Shown one piece after another: positions 51,307-63,900 of a DNA stretch of 64,000 bases (the stretch's first letter is position 1; each line of letters starts with the position of its first letter). Origin of the DNA: Earliella scabrosa (Eukaryota; Basidiomycota; Agaricomycetes; Polyporales; Polyporaceae); the NCBI GenBank assembly GCA_022605405.1, contig JABYQQ010000020.1, forward strand, positions 186,001 through 250,000, written 5' to 3'. The notes beneath the pieces are model-generated. The model was not told the origin of the DNA. It ran no database searches and was given only the letters and a program-made list of their open reading frames with translations. Made by a program: the position numbers and the translations under genes.

Positions 51307-51680
51307 TTAGATGAGGATGGTGAGGAATCCGAGATAGAAGTAGATGAAGTGTTTGGTTCCTGAGCATGGCTGCATGAGTATAATCGTCACAAGGTGGGTG
51401 GATGGAGGCAACCGCGCAGTCGCGCCTCGTGAGGGCGCAACCGCGTCGTCACGACGACGACGGGGAGCGATTTCAGGGCAAAGAACTGGATTGCATGCAC
51501 CATGAGAGACGAAGAATCCAATGTTCTTTCCGACAACGACGTACCAGGTGGGCGGCGCTTGTCGAACACCTCCGGTCGCGGACTTGAACGCCCGACTGTT
51601 CTACATGACCTCGCTTTGCCCAGCAGGGAATCGTTTGACCCTGATTCGCTCGAGTTGACTGGCACGTCATCTCCCACCGC
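51307..51680 (-). pseudogene. Dynein light chain (LC8-type) relic, copy 1
   Basis: Minus-strand exon 51549-51501 reads TWYVVVGKNIGFFVSH. After an intron with GT-AG ends, exon 51359-51307 reads GTKHFIYFYLGFLTILI and a stop. These align with the second half of LC8 (TWHCIVGRNFGSYVTH, ETKHFIYFYLG). Upstream, VFDKRR corresponds to EFDKRH, but one base is missing before the Trp and the first half is not recognisable. The gene is dead or strongly altered. It corresponds to the relic at 60359-60945. Confidence 0.65.
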
Positions 51681-51889
51681 GCGAGTTACTCCCGCCGTTG
51701 AGTACACTCAGTAGATGGCTGTCGATGGCCACACTCGCGTCGATGATCGCCCGCTCGCATTCAGGTCCTAGAGCCGAGTACGACCTCGAGTTGCGACGGC
51801 CATGTGGGCTCCCTGACCTGCGTCAGCTCGGTGTTGACCGTGCCTTCCGCGAGCTGACGTCTGACCTGACACATCAATGAAGACTAGGC

Positions 51890-53750
51890 TGGAGGCGGCG
51901 AAGGCGGTCCGACTCGGATTGCGCTGTCCGTGGAGTTGTCGCTGACGCGTCGTGACTGTCGTGCAATGAGCGCGAGCTCAAGAGGGTGCATCGTCCTTGC
52001 GGACATGCCTGCAATGTGTATCCCGACTGACGAATGGAGAAGCTGGTGTCAGCATACCAATACAGGATGTAAGGCACGAGGACCCTCACACAGCCATCCC
52101 TCTTCCGGCACCTAAGGCTACCCGCGAAAGGCCATGACAGGCGCATAAGAGTGGATTCTGTATTCGTCAAGCGGGGAACACAAGCTCTAATTAGTTGAGA
52201 TGCTAGTGGATACGGATACTTGGTGAGTCGTACCTGGCACGAGGAAGGCGCCTCCGCCGCATCCCATGTACATACTTTACCGCGTATCGACTCGTTACAC
52301 CTGCATGTGCCTCCGTGGTAAGCGATGGGGCCAACGCAGCCTTGAATCGTCCGAGGTCTGAGGGCACGAGCAGCCAACGAGACAGGTCGCGGTCTTTGAC
52401 GAGAACCCCTCGTTCTGCCCATGGCAAGACATGTTCGCGGTTTTCGAGTCGATGTTGGCCACTGTGTGAATGGCATCGGCGGCATCTTGTGAGGCGCGAC
52501 GATAGAGCGAGGAATACGCGCGGACGAACGCATGGGGCCCGAACACATGGAGAGAGCGGCCTGGTTAGTGAGCGCAAGCGCGAGAACAACGGAGATGTCG
52601 CGAAGAATTGGGTTAGGGTTTGACTGCGCAGGTCACTATAGGTTCGAAGATACAGCCTGGTGCCGTGGTGAGGTCCTTGTAAGGCTGTGGAGGTATGGCG
52701 CAATGTAGAGCACTATCGGCCAGACGCGCGAGACAAGCCGGTATGGGCTCGTCGCAACGAAGACGAGAACAGACATCCGGATGAGCAATGCCACGCGCGG
52801 AGGGGGTTCAGCGAGCCTATCTGATAATCGCCCGTGCAACACAGGTCCATGCGTTCAAAGAGTGTACGAGACTTGCTATCGCGATTGAGGTGCAATGAGC
52901 TGACGATCCCCGCTATTGTCGATATAGGGAATGAGCGTCGGTCGAGAGCAGTGTCGTCCAGCGCGAAGGAACGGATGTTGACGCGATGTGGACGCGCGGG
53001 GAGGCGATGCTGAAAGCATGGTGTAGAGAGGCGAAGGAGGCAGAACCAGTCGAGGTAGCGAGCCATATCGATAGAGGGGCGTGCAGGGCTGGGCCGAAGG
53101 AGCATGTGTGCGGATTGACGCGCTAATGGGCAGATCACAGTCATTCGGACAAGCTTGAGGTCTGAGAGGACGGCCATAGAGGCGAACGGGTGGAGCACGA
53201 TGTGCGATCAGAGACGTAAAGGGAGATGGTCCTCACGGTGAGATGGTGCTCGTGAGCGAGCGGGGACGAGGGTACCATCCAACGGCCAGTTGAGCGCTCG
53301 AGGATGATCTTACGACGCTTGTGCGTCTGGACGCAGTCCTCCGTTCTTGCGCAACTTTGCGGGGATCCGTAGTGGGCTGCAGGGAACGGGAATGTTCTTA
53401 CTCCGTTGTCCTCCGTTAGCGATCCCGCTCGCGAAACACGCCCGGCACGAACACCAACGACGACGGCGCAGAGCAGCAGTCTAGCGCAGCAGCTGATCAA
53501 CGAGCTAGGCTTGCATCTACGACCGCCTCTCTGACGTCTTGTGCCAGAGTCGAATAGAGACCAGGAGGGTGTGCAGACGTCCCGAGTTATGTGCATCTGC
53601 GCTATCATAGAGCACCCGCCCTCGTTCTCCTCGATCCGGTTTGGCGTGTGGGCGCGATGACGTGCGCTGTCGGCCGTCTCGAGTAGGTTGACGAGAGAGC
53701 GCGCAAGTGGGTGTAGGCAAGGTAGGCGAGGGCACGACGGGACCAACCAG
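51890..53750 (-). pseudogene. Degenerate F-box/LRR-like gene debris
   Basis: Minus-strand open pieces show LRR-like sequence (MAVLSDLKLVRM, DMARYLDWFCLLRL, RVNIRSFALDD, ISTIAGIVSSLHLN, RLRSLTRPL) in different frames without workable splice sites. The stretch 51730-51930 is similar on the nucleotide level to 62390-62560 (shared GCAAGCTGACGT-like and GCGGCGAAGNCGGTCCGA segments), so it belongs to the duplicated block. Confidence 0.45.
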
Positions 53751-55680
53751 GTATACCTGCAACATTGCCGCTTCCGTCTGACCCCCGTCCCTTTTAATCT
53801 TGTATGAGTAGCATCTTGTCATCGAAAGTGGTCCTATGGACGAGTCGGGAACAGAACAGGAGAGGATGCATTCTTCAACATGGTCACGACGAGGTACCCC
53901 GCAGATGAGCTCAAGAGACTGAATACACACATTTCAGCACGGTACGGAGCGAGAACGAGCAGAGATACGCACGGACGGTGTGCGTCGTAGTTGCGTGAGA
54001 TTAGACGTCCACCTTGGCAGCGATATCATCCGGGAAGCGAACACAACACCCATGCCGAATCCCGATTGAAAGCGTCAAGGATGTAGTAGAGTCTTGTATG
54101 CTTGCGCAGCTGACACACATGAGATAAAAGGGTCAATAGTTGAGGTACGTGCAGCGAGACAAGGAAAGAACACACCTGAAGCCTGATAGCGCGACGTTAC
54201 CTCAACCGCTCTTCCCCACCTGCTACATAGATCCCACAAGTGTAGCAGCCCCCGGACGCACATCCTCCTCCACCAATCAAGGATCCTTGGGAGATCCAAA
54301 CTGCAATCGGGGGGCCGCCCGGACCATTGTGGATATGCGTGAACGCGCCGCGGAGCATGCGAGCCTGAGAATGAACAGACTCGCTCAGAAGCGGACTCGT
54401 GGGCTACTGGCGGAAGCGACCCCAAGTTGACGACAGCAACGAAGGAGCGTACGAGTCTACGGCACAGTCAGAGAGGGAGAGAGTAGCGAGACGTGTGTAT
54501 GCGAAGACAGAAGACAGGGATGGAGAGCAAGGGAGGCAGCCAGGAGAGCGCTGACACCGGGACCGGCCGGGCCGAGGTGGGCCGCCGCCGTGCGGGGGTT
54601 CCTGCGGGCTCACTCCGATGCTCGTCCTCTGCTCGTCCGCGTCCTGGGCCAGCTCAGATCTCCCTGTCTGTCCTCTCCTCTCCATCTCTCTCTCTTCGTC
54701 TCTGTCATTGTGCATGCCGATCTGCCGGTAACTGTCAGTGTCCTAGATCGCTCGGCGACCGCCGTCCTTGTATCTCATGCTTCTCAGCCTCAGACTCCGC
54801 CTCCGAATCTCTTCCGGGTGCAAGCTTCGCAGCAATACTGGAGACGTAGCATGCTGGGATATTGGAGATAGCATTGGGGCACATGAAGAAGGTTCCATGT
54901 ATGTTGCACACATGATTTCAGTACGTGGCTTGATAGCGACGTCTACTGTCGCGCCAACCCTGTCTGCACCGCGCTCGTTCGAGAACTGCATCTCACTTGA
55001 AAACCGTCTATGGGGCAAGGTGCGCAAGACTCGTTCCAGAAGCCAGGATCCGGATCCGTGCTATGGATTATCCCCCTTCGTCCCGACCCTTTGCTGCACG
55101 CCTGACAAGACGTGTCAACTCGCTCGTAGCATGCATCTCGCTCTGCCACTCCTTCGTGACCCCTTCCTGAATGGCCACGCTCACCGTAATGTATGCCATT
55201 CATGCTTCCTTACCTGCGCGCAGTTGAGACATACTCCCCCTGCTTCTCCGGTAATTTCAAAGCTACGTGTTCCTCGCGAGCCGGAAACGGTAAAGGCCAG
55301 TCAGCACCCTAGAGATCCTCCCACACATGCACGCAAGTCCACGAGAACCACGGAGGGGGGCTCAGCGGTAGCGCAGGTGCGATGGCCACAGCTTCTCGTT
55401 CTCTATTGATACTCATGCCGGCCACGCACCCAGACGCGTGCTAACGTGAAGTGCGGACCTAACAGTCCTCCTTTAATTGCTGCAGGAAGACCAAGCCCGG
55501 ACATGAGACGGGCACGTTCCTTCCGCGCCACAGCGGAATGTTGCCTGCAGGAACATGCGAGCTTTCCAACCGCCACCTTCGGCTTCGGTGCTAGCGAAGT
55601 CTCTGCGGCGCAAGGGGTAGCTCGCTCCATTCGTATTCTACTGTGACCGGGACGTACGAATGCGACTATGCGTCCTGAAA
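53751..55680. other. Intergenic, no supported gene
   Basis: The longer frames (for example 54768-55409 plus) have no motif, repeat logic or consistent splicing. A CT/GA-rich stretch at 54470-54700 looks like low-complexity promoter-type DNA. Confidence 0.5.
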
Positions 55681-55689
55681 CCCCGCGGG

Positions 55690-56432
55690 TGCCGCTCGCC
55701 GAGACGATGGTGGTCCACGGCTGGCGCTTCAAGCTGTCAGTCCTGGTGCACGGTCGACGAGCAGACTAGGCGGGAGTGGGCGTACCGAATGACGTGCTTC
55801 TCGAGTCATCATTGGTTGCGCCATGCGGTACTCTTCTCGGAATTGTCTGGCGCCCCGCGACGACGGTGCTGCCGGCGTACATGGTGCGTGCTCTTTACGG
55901 GTGCGTCTCTTTAATCATCGCACCGACATCTAACTACGCTGAAATCTCAGCAGAACCTTCCGACATCGAGTTGAATGTCTCCGCGCACACGGCGGAAGAA
56001 CCCGGGTGGATATCTCTAATATATTGAATATGTCACTGGCGGCTCCGCGGCTAGCAGGTTAGACGTGATCAAGCACTAGACTTCCCCGAATGAACACTTG
56101 GTTCTCCAGTGAGTGTTCCCCCGGGTTTGAGTTTTCTCGTGGTGGACTGTATGGGTCATCCGACTTGCTGCTGGTCGCCTTGTGTTTCGGCCTCATGGCT
56201 CGTGGAGACGCACATCGAACAGATGCCAGGCTTGTCGAACGAGACGCGGGGTACTGCGCTTGCCTTATATGCTCTCGAGGGCGCGCTTTCCGCCTTGCTT
56301 TCGTGCGATCTCAAACCACCTTCCATTCATCGCTTCGAACCGGGGGAACAACATTCGTGGCGCGGAGTGCGTGCGCGCGTGTCATTGGGAATGTTCGGTG
56401 GTAAGGGGCAGTCGAAAGAGAAAACGTTGTGA
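55690..56432 (+). pseudogene. Remnant of a Cys/Thr-rich orphan protein
   Basis: Two open pieces, 55776-56027 (SSLVAPCGTLLGIVWRPATT, SNYAEISAEPSDIELNV, TAEEPGW) and 56109-56432 (DCMGHPTCCWSPC, MPGLSNETRGTALALYALEG, ALLSCDLKPPSIHRFEPGEQ), read like successive parts of one protein. An in-frame TAG lies between VHGRRAD and AGVGVPND at about 55767-55769, and no start is visible. I take it as a disabled copy of a basidiomycete hypothetical family, without known function. Confidence 0.45.
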
Positions 56433-56846
56433 GTGTGGTGGTCATAACGCCGTGTTGCCAGTGAGGTTATACGATGACCTCGTGTCCATGGCATTGTTGA
56501 TGATGTCGAGTATACTGTATCACGCCGCATCTGGGTGGTAACTGTTCTGCGAGTCGGAAGCAGTCAATGACATTCTCCATTCACGGTGCAGCAGTTCCGA
56601 ATCCACTGAGTGCCGGAGCGTTGCAGAGGGCGTCCGCGTTGCAAATTTCCTTCTTCGCCCGGTTCGACCCTACAACGTGGTGGACCCGGAGCACGTTGGC
56701 CATGCTTCTCCCGCCCTTCCTCCGCACAACTGCATGCAAGGCGTTCTGCAGTTCTTAATTCTCAACCGCATCGACCAACTCGCCGCAATCCCCCACTTGC
56801 ACATACATCCGCCTCCATCTTCCAGCTACTCCACCAGTCTATCATC

Positions 56847-59369
56847 ATGAAACTCAGTGACCGCTTTCTAAAACTCTACCGCAAACTCATTGGCGACGAG
56901 GCTCTGCAGTTGGCACTGGCGGGCACCATCAAGACTCTGCAGACCGGACGTGACTTGACTGAGCTCGCGCCTGTCCCAGGGCTGCCAGTGGTCTTGGATG
57001 TACTCATTGCAATTCTGGAGAAGGTCCAGGTATGCGTTATGTGCTCCTATCAGCATCACGGCCGACTCTAATTGTAGTGTGCAGAACACCCAGTCGAACG
57101 GCGACGCCGTGAAAGGACTTTGCGAGCAGATCAAAGGAGTGCATGCCGCCATTCAAGGTGCTGCAGGTGCCATCCGGACAGAGATCGACCGGATTCCAGG
57201 CGATTGTCCAGATCGTGCGGGCGCAGAGCGAAAGCTACACATCGGCCTCAACCAAAGTCTCACTACTCCCACGGACGACTTGCAAACGTGCGTCTGACCT
57301 CAGGCTTATGGGTCCTCCGCTGTCTAATGTGTCAAGTAGATTGCTCAACCAGGTCCACGAGGAGGCAACCGCGCTGGCCAACAAGCCGTGGCGCGTCCGC
57401 TTCTTCCATAGCAAAGCAAACGCGGAAGCCATCAACGGCATGAAGGAGAAGATCGGCCATGCATGTCAAAACTTCCAGGTAGATGCACCTACTGCACGTC
57501 TTTCCCCATGACGCAATTATTGACGCATCCGCTTGCAGCTTCAATGTACAAGGAATATTGAGACGTTGAGCCGAACCACACTGAGAGAACTTATGGTACG
57601 TTCTGTTCAACGTATCCGAGTCCACGAATGCGTGCTCATGGGCAGTTGTAGAAGGAAGGTTGGTAGAACGCTTCAACCGGCTCGCCACTCAGTCGAACAT
57701 TCTGCTGACTCGTTCTCAATTTGTTAGTTCATACGAGGATTCTGAAGGATCTGGGCCCATTGGATGGCGCGTCATACCGGTCCGGCGACAACACGTCGAA
57801 GGCACAATATCTTGAGACCACCCGGGAGAGCGTCTTCCGCGAGCTTGAAAGCTGGGTGGAAACCAGTAGCAAGGAGAGAGCCGACAAACGAGTCTTCGTA
57901 CTCGTCGGAGCTGCCGGGATGGGCAAGTCCACCATTGCGTCCGAGCTCTGTCGACAGCTCGACAACTCGAAACGCTTGGGTGCGTCTTTCTTCTTCACCC
58001 GCGGGCTTCAGGGACCGAACTCAGTTCGCGCCTTCTTCAACACTGTCAGCTCGCAACTCGCCAGTCAGACGCCCTCCACGATCTCATCGTGTCCGCAGCC
58101 CGAGCGCACCTAGCAAGAGGAGGCAGCTCCCAGCAGATCGAATACGCATGCAAAGAGTTAGTGCAAGAGCCCCTTCGACAGCTATCCGAGTCTGAGTCAA
58201 ACCCTCACTCTCCAATCTTCGTCGTTGTCGATGCTCTGGACGAGTGCACGGCGGAGGATATTGACGCCGTTCGCACCCTGCTCGAGCTCCTGCTCTCCTG
58301 CACCGAATCCCCATCCTCTCCCCTTCGCATCTTGCTCACTTCGCGCCCCGAGCCGGACTCCGTGCGCCACATCTTGGATGCCCATCCCTCCGTCCTTAGA
58401 CGGACGTTCCGTGACATTGGCGACCAGGACACTGTTGACCGCGACATCGAAGCTGTGATTCACGACAGATTGTCCAAGGATTCTACGACCCGAGCGTGGT
58501 CTGACCTGGACCCGTCCATCATCAAGCGGCTTGTTCGTTGGTCCGAGGGCATATTTGTCTATGCGAGCACAGCGGCAGAGTTTCTTGTCGGTCAAGCCTT
58601 CGGCGGGACCAACAATCTGAATGAAACCCTTCACCTCCTATCCAAGTCCAATGACCACTCCAGCGGCTTGGGACTTGAACGCCTGGACAAGCTCTACATC
58701 ACCGTCTTGGATACAGCCTTTCCGAATGCAGTATCACCCCCCTTGCGCAAGAAGATCTGCCTAGTACTCGGACTTGCAGCCGTGTGGCAAAGGTCATGGA
58801 TATCCACACCATGGCTTGAGGTTCTGACTGGGATCTCCGCTGACGACTCCCGGAATATCCTGAACCAGCTCCGAGCTGTCATCACAAACAGTCGTGTCAA
58901 CGAGTTTCGCATCATGCACACCACCTTCCGCGACTTCCTCCTCGACCCCGAGAAGACGAAGGCGCTTCCTCGGCCCGAGTTCCACGTTGATGCTGCCCAG
59001 GCGCACGGGACGCTCGCGCTCGGATGCATGCGTCTTGGGTTGTATTATGTGGAGAAATACATGCCGGAGCTACTAGAAGAGAGCTCTGAGATGCTGGAAC
59101 TACGCAAGCTTGAAGATAAGGATTTACGGGACCGGCTGAGGGAGAAGCTGCGGGGAAAGAAAGTTGACGAACCTGAGCATTCTGTCGAGTCCCTGTGCTT
59201 CTATGTGCGCACTTATTGTGCATACCATCGGGGGCTCTCAACATCTGTGCAGTCTGCGGAGATGATTGAGACGGCGGAGAGATTTGATCAGATTCCAACT
59301 AATGTATTCATCATGTGCTGTTTGGCCATCCATGAGCAGTTTGTATTGCACCACGGAGTAGTACAGTAG
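56847..59369 (+). pseudogene. NACHT-type STAND NTPase 2, frameshift inside the NACHT domain
   Basis: Exons: 56847-57029, 57085-57287, 57337-57478, 57539-57595, a 7-nt microexon 57652-57658 (AAGGAAG), then 57728-59369. The structure matches copy 1 exon for exon. The N-terminus (MKLSDRFLKLYRKLIGDEA, PVPGLPVVLDVLIAILEKVQ) is intact here. Walker A is GAAGMGKST and Walker B VVDALDEC. Between them, at about 58055-58065, the frame slips by one base: LASQT must be followed by ALHDLIVSAARAHLARG in the next frame. A 36-bp GT-AG intron could technically be drawn there but would be too short. Downstream of the slip the frame is open for 420 codons, so the break is recent, or an assembly error. Confidence 0.75.
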
Positions 59370-60358
59370 CAGGCTATAGGGATAATCTGCACTGACTGAA
59401 TGAATAGCAAGACTGTGGTTTGTGAAAGGCATGCGACGTGATCCACCGATACATTATCATGCCCAGCCAGGGAGATTGTGCGCCCCCTGGTCTTCATGCG
59501 TTCAAGACAGTACTCGTAGTCCTCATTGACGTTTGCATCCTGTTCCAGACTCTCAGTGGACAGGCTGTGCACTGGCATCTAACCGATGAGTTTCATGCGA
59601 TGATATAGGCTCTCACAAAAAATGTTCAGCCTTCACTAACCTGTTAGATACATGGGGATCGGACGACGAGACTGAGGGTGCTGTTATATTGAGATTGATT
59701 TTGCCCGTCAGACGTTCAGACAAGGTACGGTGCACAAAGCCTGAGCAACCCCGCATCTCTAGTAGATAGTGCTTAGGGACAACGTCCACTGTGAGCCTGA
59801 CCCCAATCGCAAAGAGCATTGCCCAAGATCCAAGGCGCTATATACTATGAGGGAGATATATGACCTGATTACAGTACTCCGCAAATTGCAATCGTCTCGC
59901 CGTGTTTTCGGAATAGCGACATCCGAGAGTAGAACAGGCGGTGGGATCTTCGTTGCAACGCTTAAGCCTTGTTTTCAGCTCGGAATCGGCTCAGCGAGCG
60001 ATGCAGAGCATGATTGACTCGGAATGGGTCGCGGACCTACCGGAGGTCCCGATGCCCCAAGAGCCTGAGATGTGCATGCCCTGTGCGGAGCACTGCACCT
60101 CGGCACACGAGCGTAGTCAGGGTTCCGACACTCGGCGCGGGCGTGAGAGCGAATCGAACACGTATGATTGAACTACAATGGAAAGCAAGGCTACGAAGAT
60201 AGGTATTGGGTCCGGTGCGAGAGTCGGGGATACCGGGGAATAGCTACATGGTCACGGTCGTGGTATGGCAATCCGATTGCGAACGCCTAAATCGCTCATC
60301 CGCTGCCGTTCCGAGCGTCCGGCAGCACGATGAGTGGAGGAGAGCGCGCTGGGACGCC
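59370..60358. other. Downstream flank of the NACHT duplicate
   Basis: There is no gene, but 60090-60290 resembles 51055-51250 downstream of NACHT copy 1 (shared CACACGAGCGTAGTCA, GGTTCCGA and CACTCGG-like strings in the same order), marking the extent of the tandem duplication. Confidence 0.6.
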
Positions 60359-60945
60359 TCATGACTTCCCGATCAGCGTAGCAAGGAATCCTATGTAGAA
60401 TAAGAAGAATTGTTTCGTCTCTAAGAGCAAAGATCAGCATAGCCGTTGAGTGCCAGTGACAGCCCGGGATGAATAGGTGAGGAGAGAAGGGAATCGTGCT
60501 CACAACGATGCAAGTTCTGTGCCCGTGCAGGAATGCGGGGAAATTGTGAGGCATAGTACAAGTCGGACGCACCACGAGCAATGTAGAATGCACAGTTATT
60601 GCCTACGAGGATGTGCTAGGTCTTCTCGTGGCGTTTGTCGAACTCCTTGATCTGGGCTGCAATGTCCTCGATGTTGTACCTCTCGAGCGCCACGGAGGCG
60701 ACGTCGACAACCTCCTTGCTCAAGTCGACATTCGTGACCATGACCATCGCTTTCGGGCCCGCGTCGTTGGTCACGGTGTCCTGGCCCGGGGCGAGCGAGC
60801 TCGAGTCCGAGCCCGTGGGTGCGTAAACCTCGACCGCGATTGCTTCTCGAGACTCGGTTAGGTGTATGCGAGTGGGAGTTAGGGATGAGAAGGGCTGCAC
60901 CTGTTGTTGTTCTGGCACTCTTGGACGAGTGCAGGTAGATCGCAC
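60359..60945 (-). pseudogene. Dynein light chain (LC8-type) relic, copy 2
   Basis: The first exon (about 60945-60616) contains VTNVDLSKEVVD and ALERYNIEDIAAQIKEFDKR, the N-terminal half of LC8 with single-residue deletions (KD to D, KK to K). Directly after EKT the codon TAG stands where LC8 has the conserved Trp of TWHC, followed by HILVGNN in the same frame (LC8: HCIVGRN). The last exon 60420-60359 gives ETKQFFLFYIGFLATLIGKS and a stop, matching the LC8 C-terminus. LC8 is a hub dimer of dynein and many other complexes; this copy cannot make it. Confidence 0.72.
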
Positions 60946-60999
60946 AACGGACTAGAGCGGGTGCGGGGCATCGACCGTCTTGAGACAAAACGTCGAGAC

Positions 61000-63900
61000 T
61001 GTTCTTGACGAGGAGAAACAGTCTCAATGACACGCGGGTCGGATTGACGCGGGTGCGACGTGCAAGCGCGTTCCATCCCTCAAATGTCGCCTCGACCCAT
61101 CGACCATTGGTTGGTCGCAGAACACCCACCGTCTTTCGAGCCGCGACCGCATTGATCCTTGATTGCTGCTGTATGCCGCGGTGTGCGGTGCCGCGATGGG
61201 TTCGGAGAGGGTGGCAGGTACGGTACATGCGCTGTCTGGACGCATCACTGCAGTCTGGGAAGCCGAATGTTTGTCCAGCCATGTACCTGCCATCTGAGAA
61301 GTCAGTTAGTGAGCGTGAGTGTCGATCGCGGTCCCTCCGCATGCGCAATCGGGTATTGACCGCAGCGTAGACTCGCTGACAGTGCTCTTGTCGAGATTGC
61401 AACGGTCCGACCTTGAGATAACGGAAAATCTCGCGATCGTCTGGTACGGTACACCACGTCGAAGTAATGGCGAGCCACGGCTGGCTCTTGTCTCCTGTTC
61501 CGAGCGCGTGCGCCGCGCCCACCGTCCTGGTCTGGCAAGGCTTCAAAAGCTTCCAGAAGCGTCGCAAAGTGTGTCGTACATGCCGGGGTCTTTCTGCGTT
61601 GCCGCTGCTCGCAGCCATCCGATCAGGAGGGTACGCCATCATCGCTCCGTGGAGTGCTGTCTGGCACATCGTGTGTATGCATACCTGAGTTGTTCGCAGA
61701 CTAACGACTCACCTGAAGAGGTCCGCGGGTTCTGCACGGACCGGAAGGAACAAGCAGGCTCTTGCGCGGGATCGTCGCTGGAGGAGAGTGAACGTGTCCT
61801 CGACACGCGGATTGACCTCGCTGGTATCGACCTCGCTCTGCATCTTCTGGGTCCTGATCGACTGCCGATGTGTGCCAGTGTCGGGCCAAAGTCATTGCGT
61901 ACCTTGTTCTTCAGACACCGTTCTGCCGCTGCCTTGTCGCATACGCTAGCCGCCTCCGTCTCGGAGTCCCGGACACGTACCCTTTAGACGACCAGCCACC
62001 GCAGACCGCATGCACCCACGCTGCGTACTCTAGTCCATCCAGCGACGCCCGTTCGTCCCGGACTCGACGCCCAACTCTTGCACACGGCTTCCGCCTTGAC
62101 TGGCTGGCTATCGTCCGACCGATACGGCGACATTCTCCGGCGCACCATCGGCCGTCGAGGAAGGCACTCGGATGATGGCTGACGGCGAGCGAAGCCAAGT
62201 CGTCTTCGTATATGCGTTGTCCGCGATCCTCTGTGACGCCGAAGCCTGCGCCAGAGCTGCGCACACCCATCGAGCAGCGATTCTGCGCCAGGCCCGTCCC
62301 TGTCCTCCGCCCCACCGCGCGAGTGTCTGGCTTCGTTGAGCAGAGCGGGAGGCGCGCTGAGCGAGCGCGATAAATTGCGAGGGCCAGACCCGAGTCGACG
62401 TTCGCCCGCTCGGGTTCTGTGGCAGAGCCGAACAGAGTCCAGGGCGATGGTGGCGCTGGCGTCTTCCTGACGTGCGCTCGCTCGCTGTCAACCGGGCCTT
62501 GGGCAAGCTGACGTCGACACGGAGCAGGATGAATGCGGCGAAGACGGTCCGAGTGCGCTCGGGGCGGAGGTGTTCGTCGTGCCCTTCGTGCTATGGGACC
62601 GGGGGCGTGCAGAGAGCATGCTCGAGCGTGGGTGGGCGAGTGGACAAGCACATGCGCGCGCCGTCCGTTCGACATGCTACGGATAGCCGTGCTGTCGCCG
62701 GCATCTGTCTGGCTCCAGCTGCGGCAGAATGCGTCGCGGAGCCTGCATGCGTACCTGACTGGCGGCCCAATGCCGCAGAACACATCGGATGAGTGAGCAC
62801 TCGCATATGAGGTGTACAGCACTAGCGTGACTCACATGTAGCTATCGCTTGCTTACTAGCCTCGGTGTGCTCCTCGTGTACGACATATCCGAGGACACCT
62901 ATTGCACGTAATGCTATCCGATCCGAGAGCCTCGCACCAGAGCAGACCTTGCCCTCAGACCTCCGACGACATGCACTCAACACCTGTCGTCGATCCCGCC
63001 TGCTGAACTCCGTGGAGGAAATCGAGGAGGCCGCGGATGAAGGTTGCCACGGTATCAATCTGGAGTATGGGGTTTGTGGCTTCGTAGTACCAGGTACGAC
63101 CCTCCGCTTGTATCAGCTCACGTCTCAACTGACGAGGATCCTGCTCGATCGGCGAACACAGCACCAGCATCGGGTCGGAGGAGACTTAACCTCAGGAGGC
63201 GCGCGGACCGGCCCGGGCCGGCACCGTTTCCAGCCAGACCTTGCGCGACCCCGACGTTCGAGGTATTATGGAGGCAAAGGGGGGTGGGCGGCCACAACCT
63301 CCGTTGACTTGCTAGAGCATCGGGCTACGAACGAGCCCACGCTGTGGGGGCCGGTCCATAGGCTTCTCCATCAGGCCCTATCCAGGTACAATAGAATGCG
63401 CCTCGGAAGGGAACGAGTTACAGTGCGCAGCGACGTACCGTAATTGGAGGACATGGACGTGCGAGGTGAGACTGTGTTCATCGGGATGGCGGCGTGGCAA
63501 TGGCGAGATGTCGAACCTGACGACGGTGCGCGAAGTGTCGTTGGTATCTACCCGCGGTCTCAGCAGCTGCGGAGCTCCGTATAGGTTACCCTCACCTGCG
63601 TTGTGGATATGACATCGTCTCCTTCCCCGCGCACGCATGCGTACGTATTCTCGACTGCTCCGGGCTGAGCGTAGATATCGCTGCGTACAGACGCGGTATA
63701 GCTGGAGGACGCGGCGTTTTCCGGGCTCGAGGTGCATCTGCGCTTGAGGGTACGGGTGAGCGGGGTGAAGGGACAAGTCCCTGTTCTCGCGCGACCGCGA
63801 CGGTGATGTGGAGGGTTTAGTGGCGAGGCTTCAGAAAGACAAGTGTGGTGCGCGATGCATGCATGCGGGAGTCAGCACTCGAAGAAGGTGGGAGAGGCAG

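Noticed and set aside
54768..55409. 213-codon plus-strand open frame
   Set aside because: No motif, no consistent codon pattern, no homologous partner in the duplicated block.
61911..62822. 303-codon minus-strand open frame
   Set aside because: Arg/Pro/Ala-rich composition typical of an unused frame in GC-rich DNA; the region is better explained as duplicated F-box debris.
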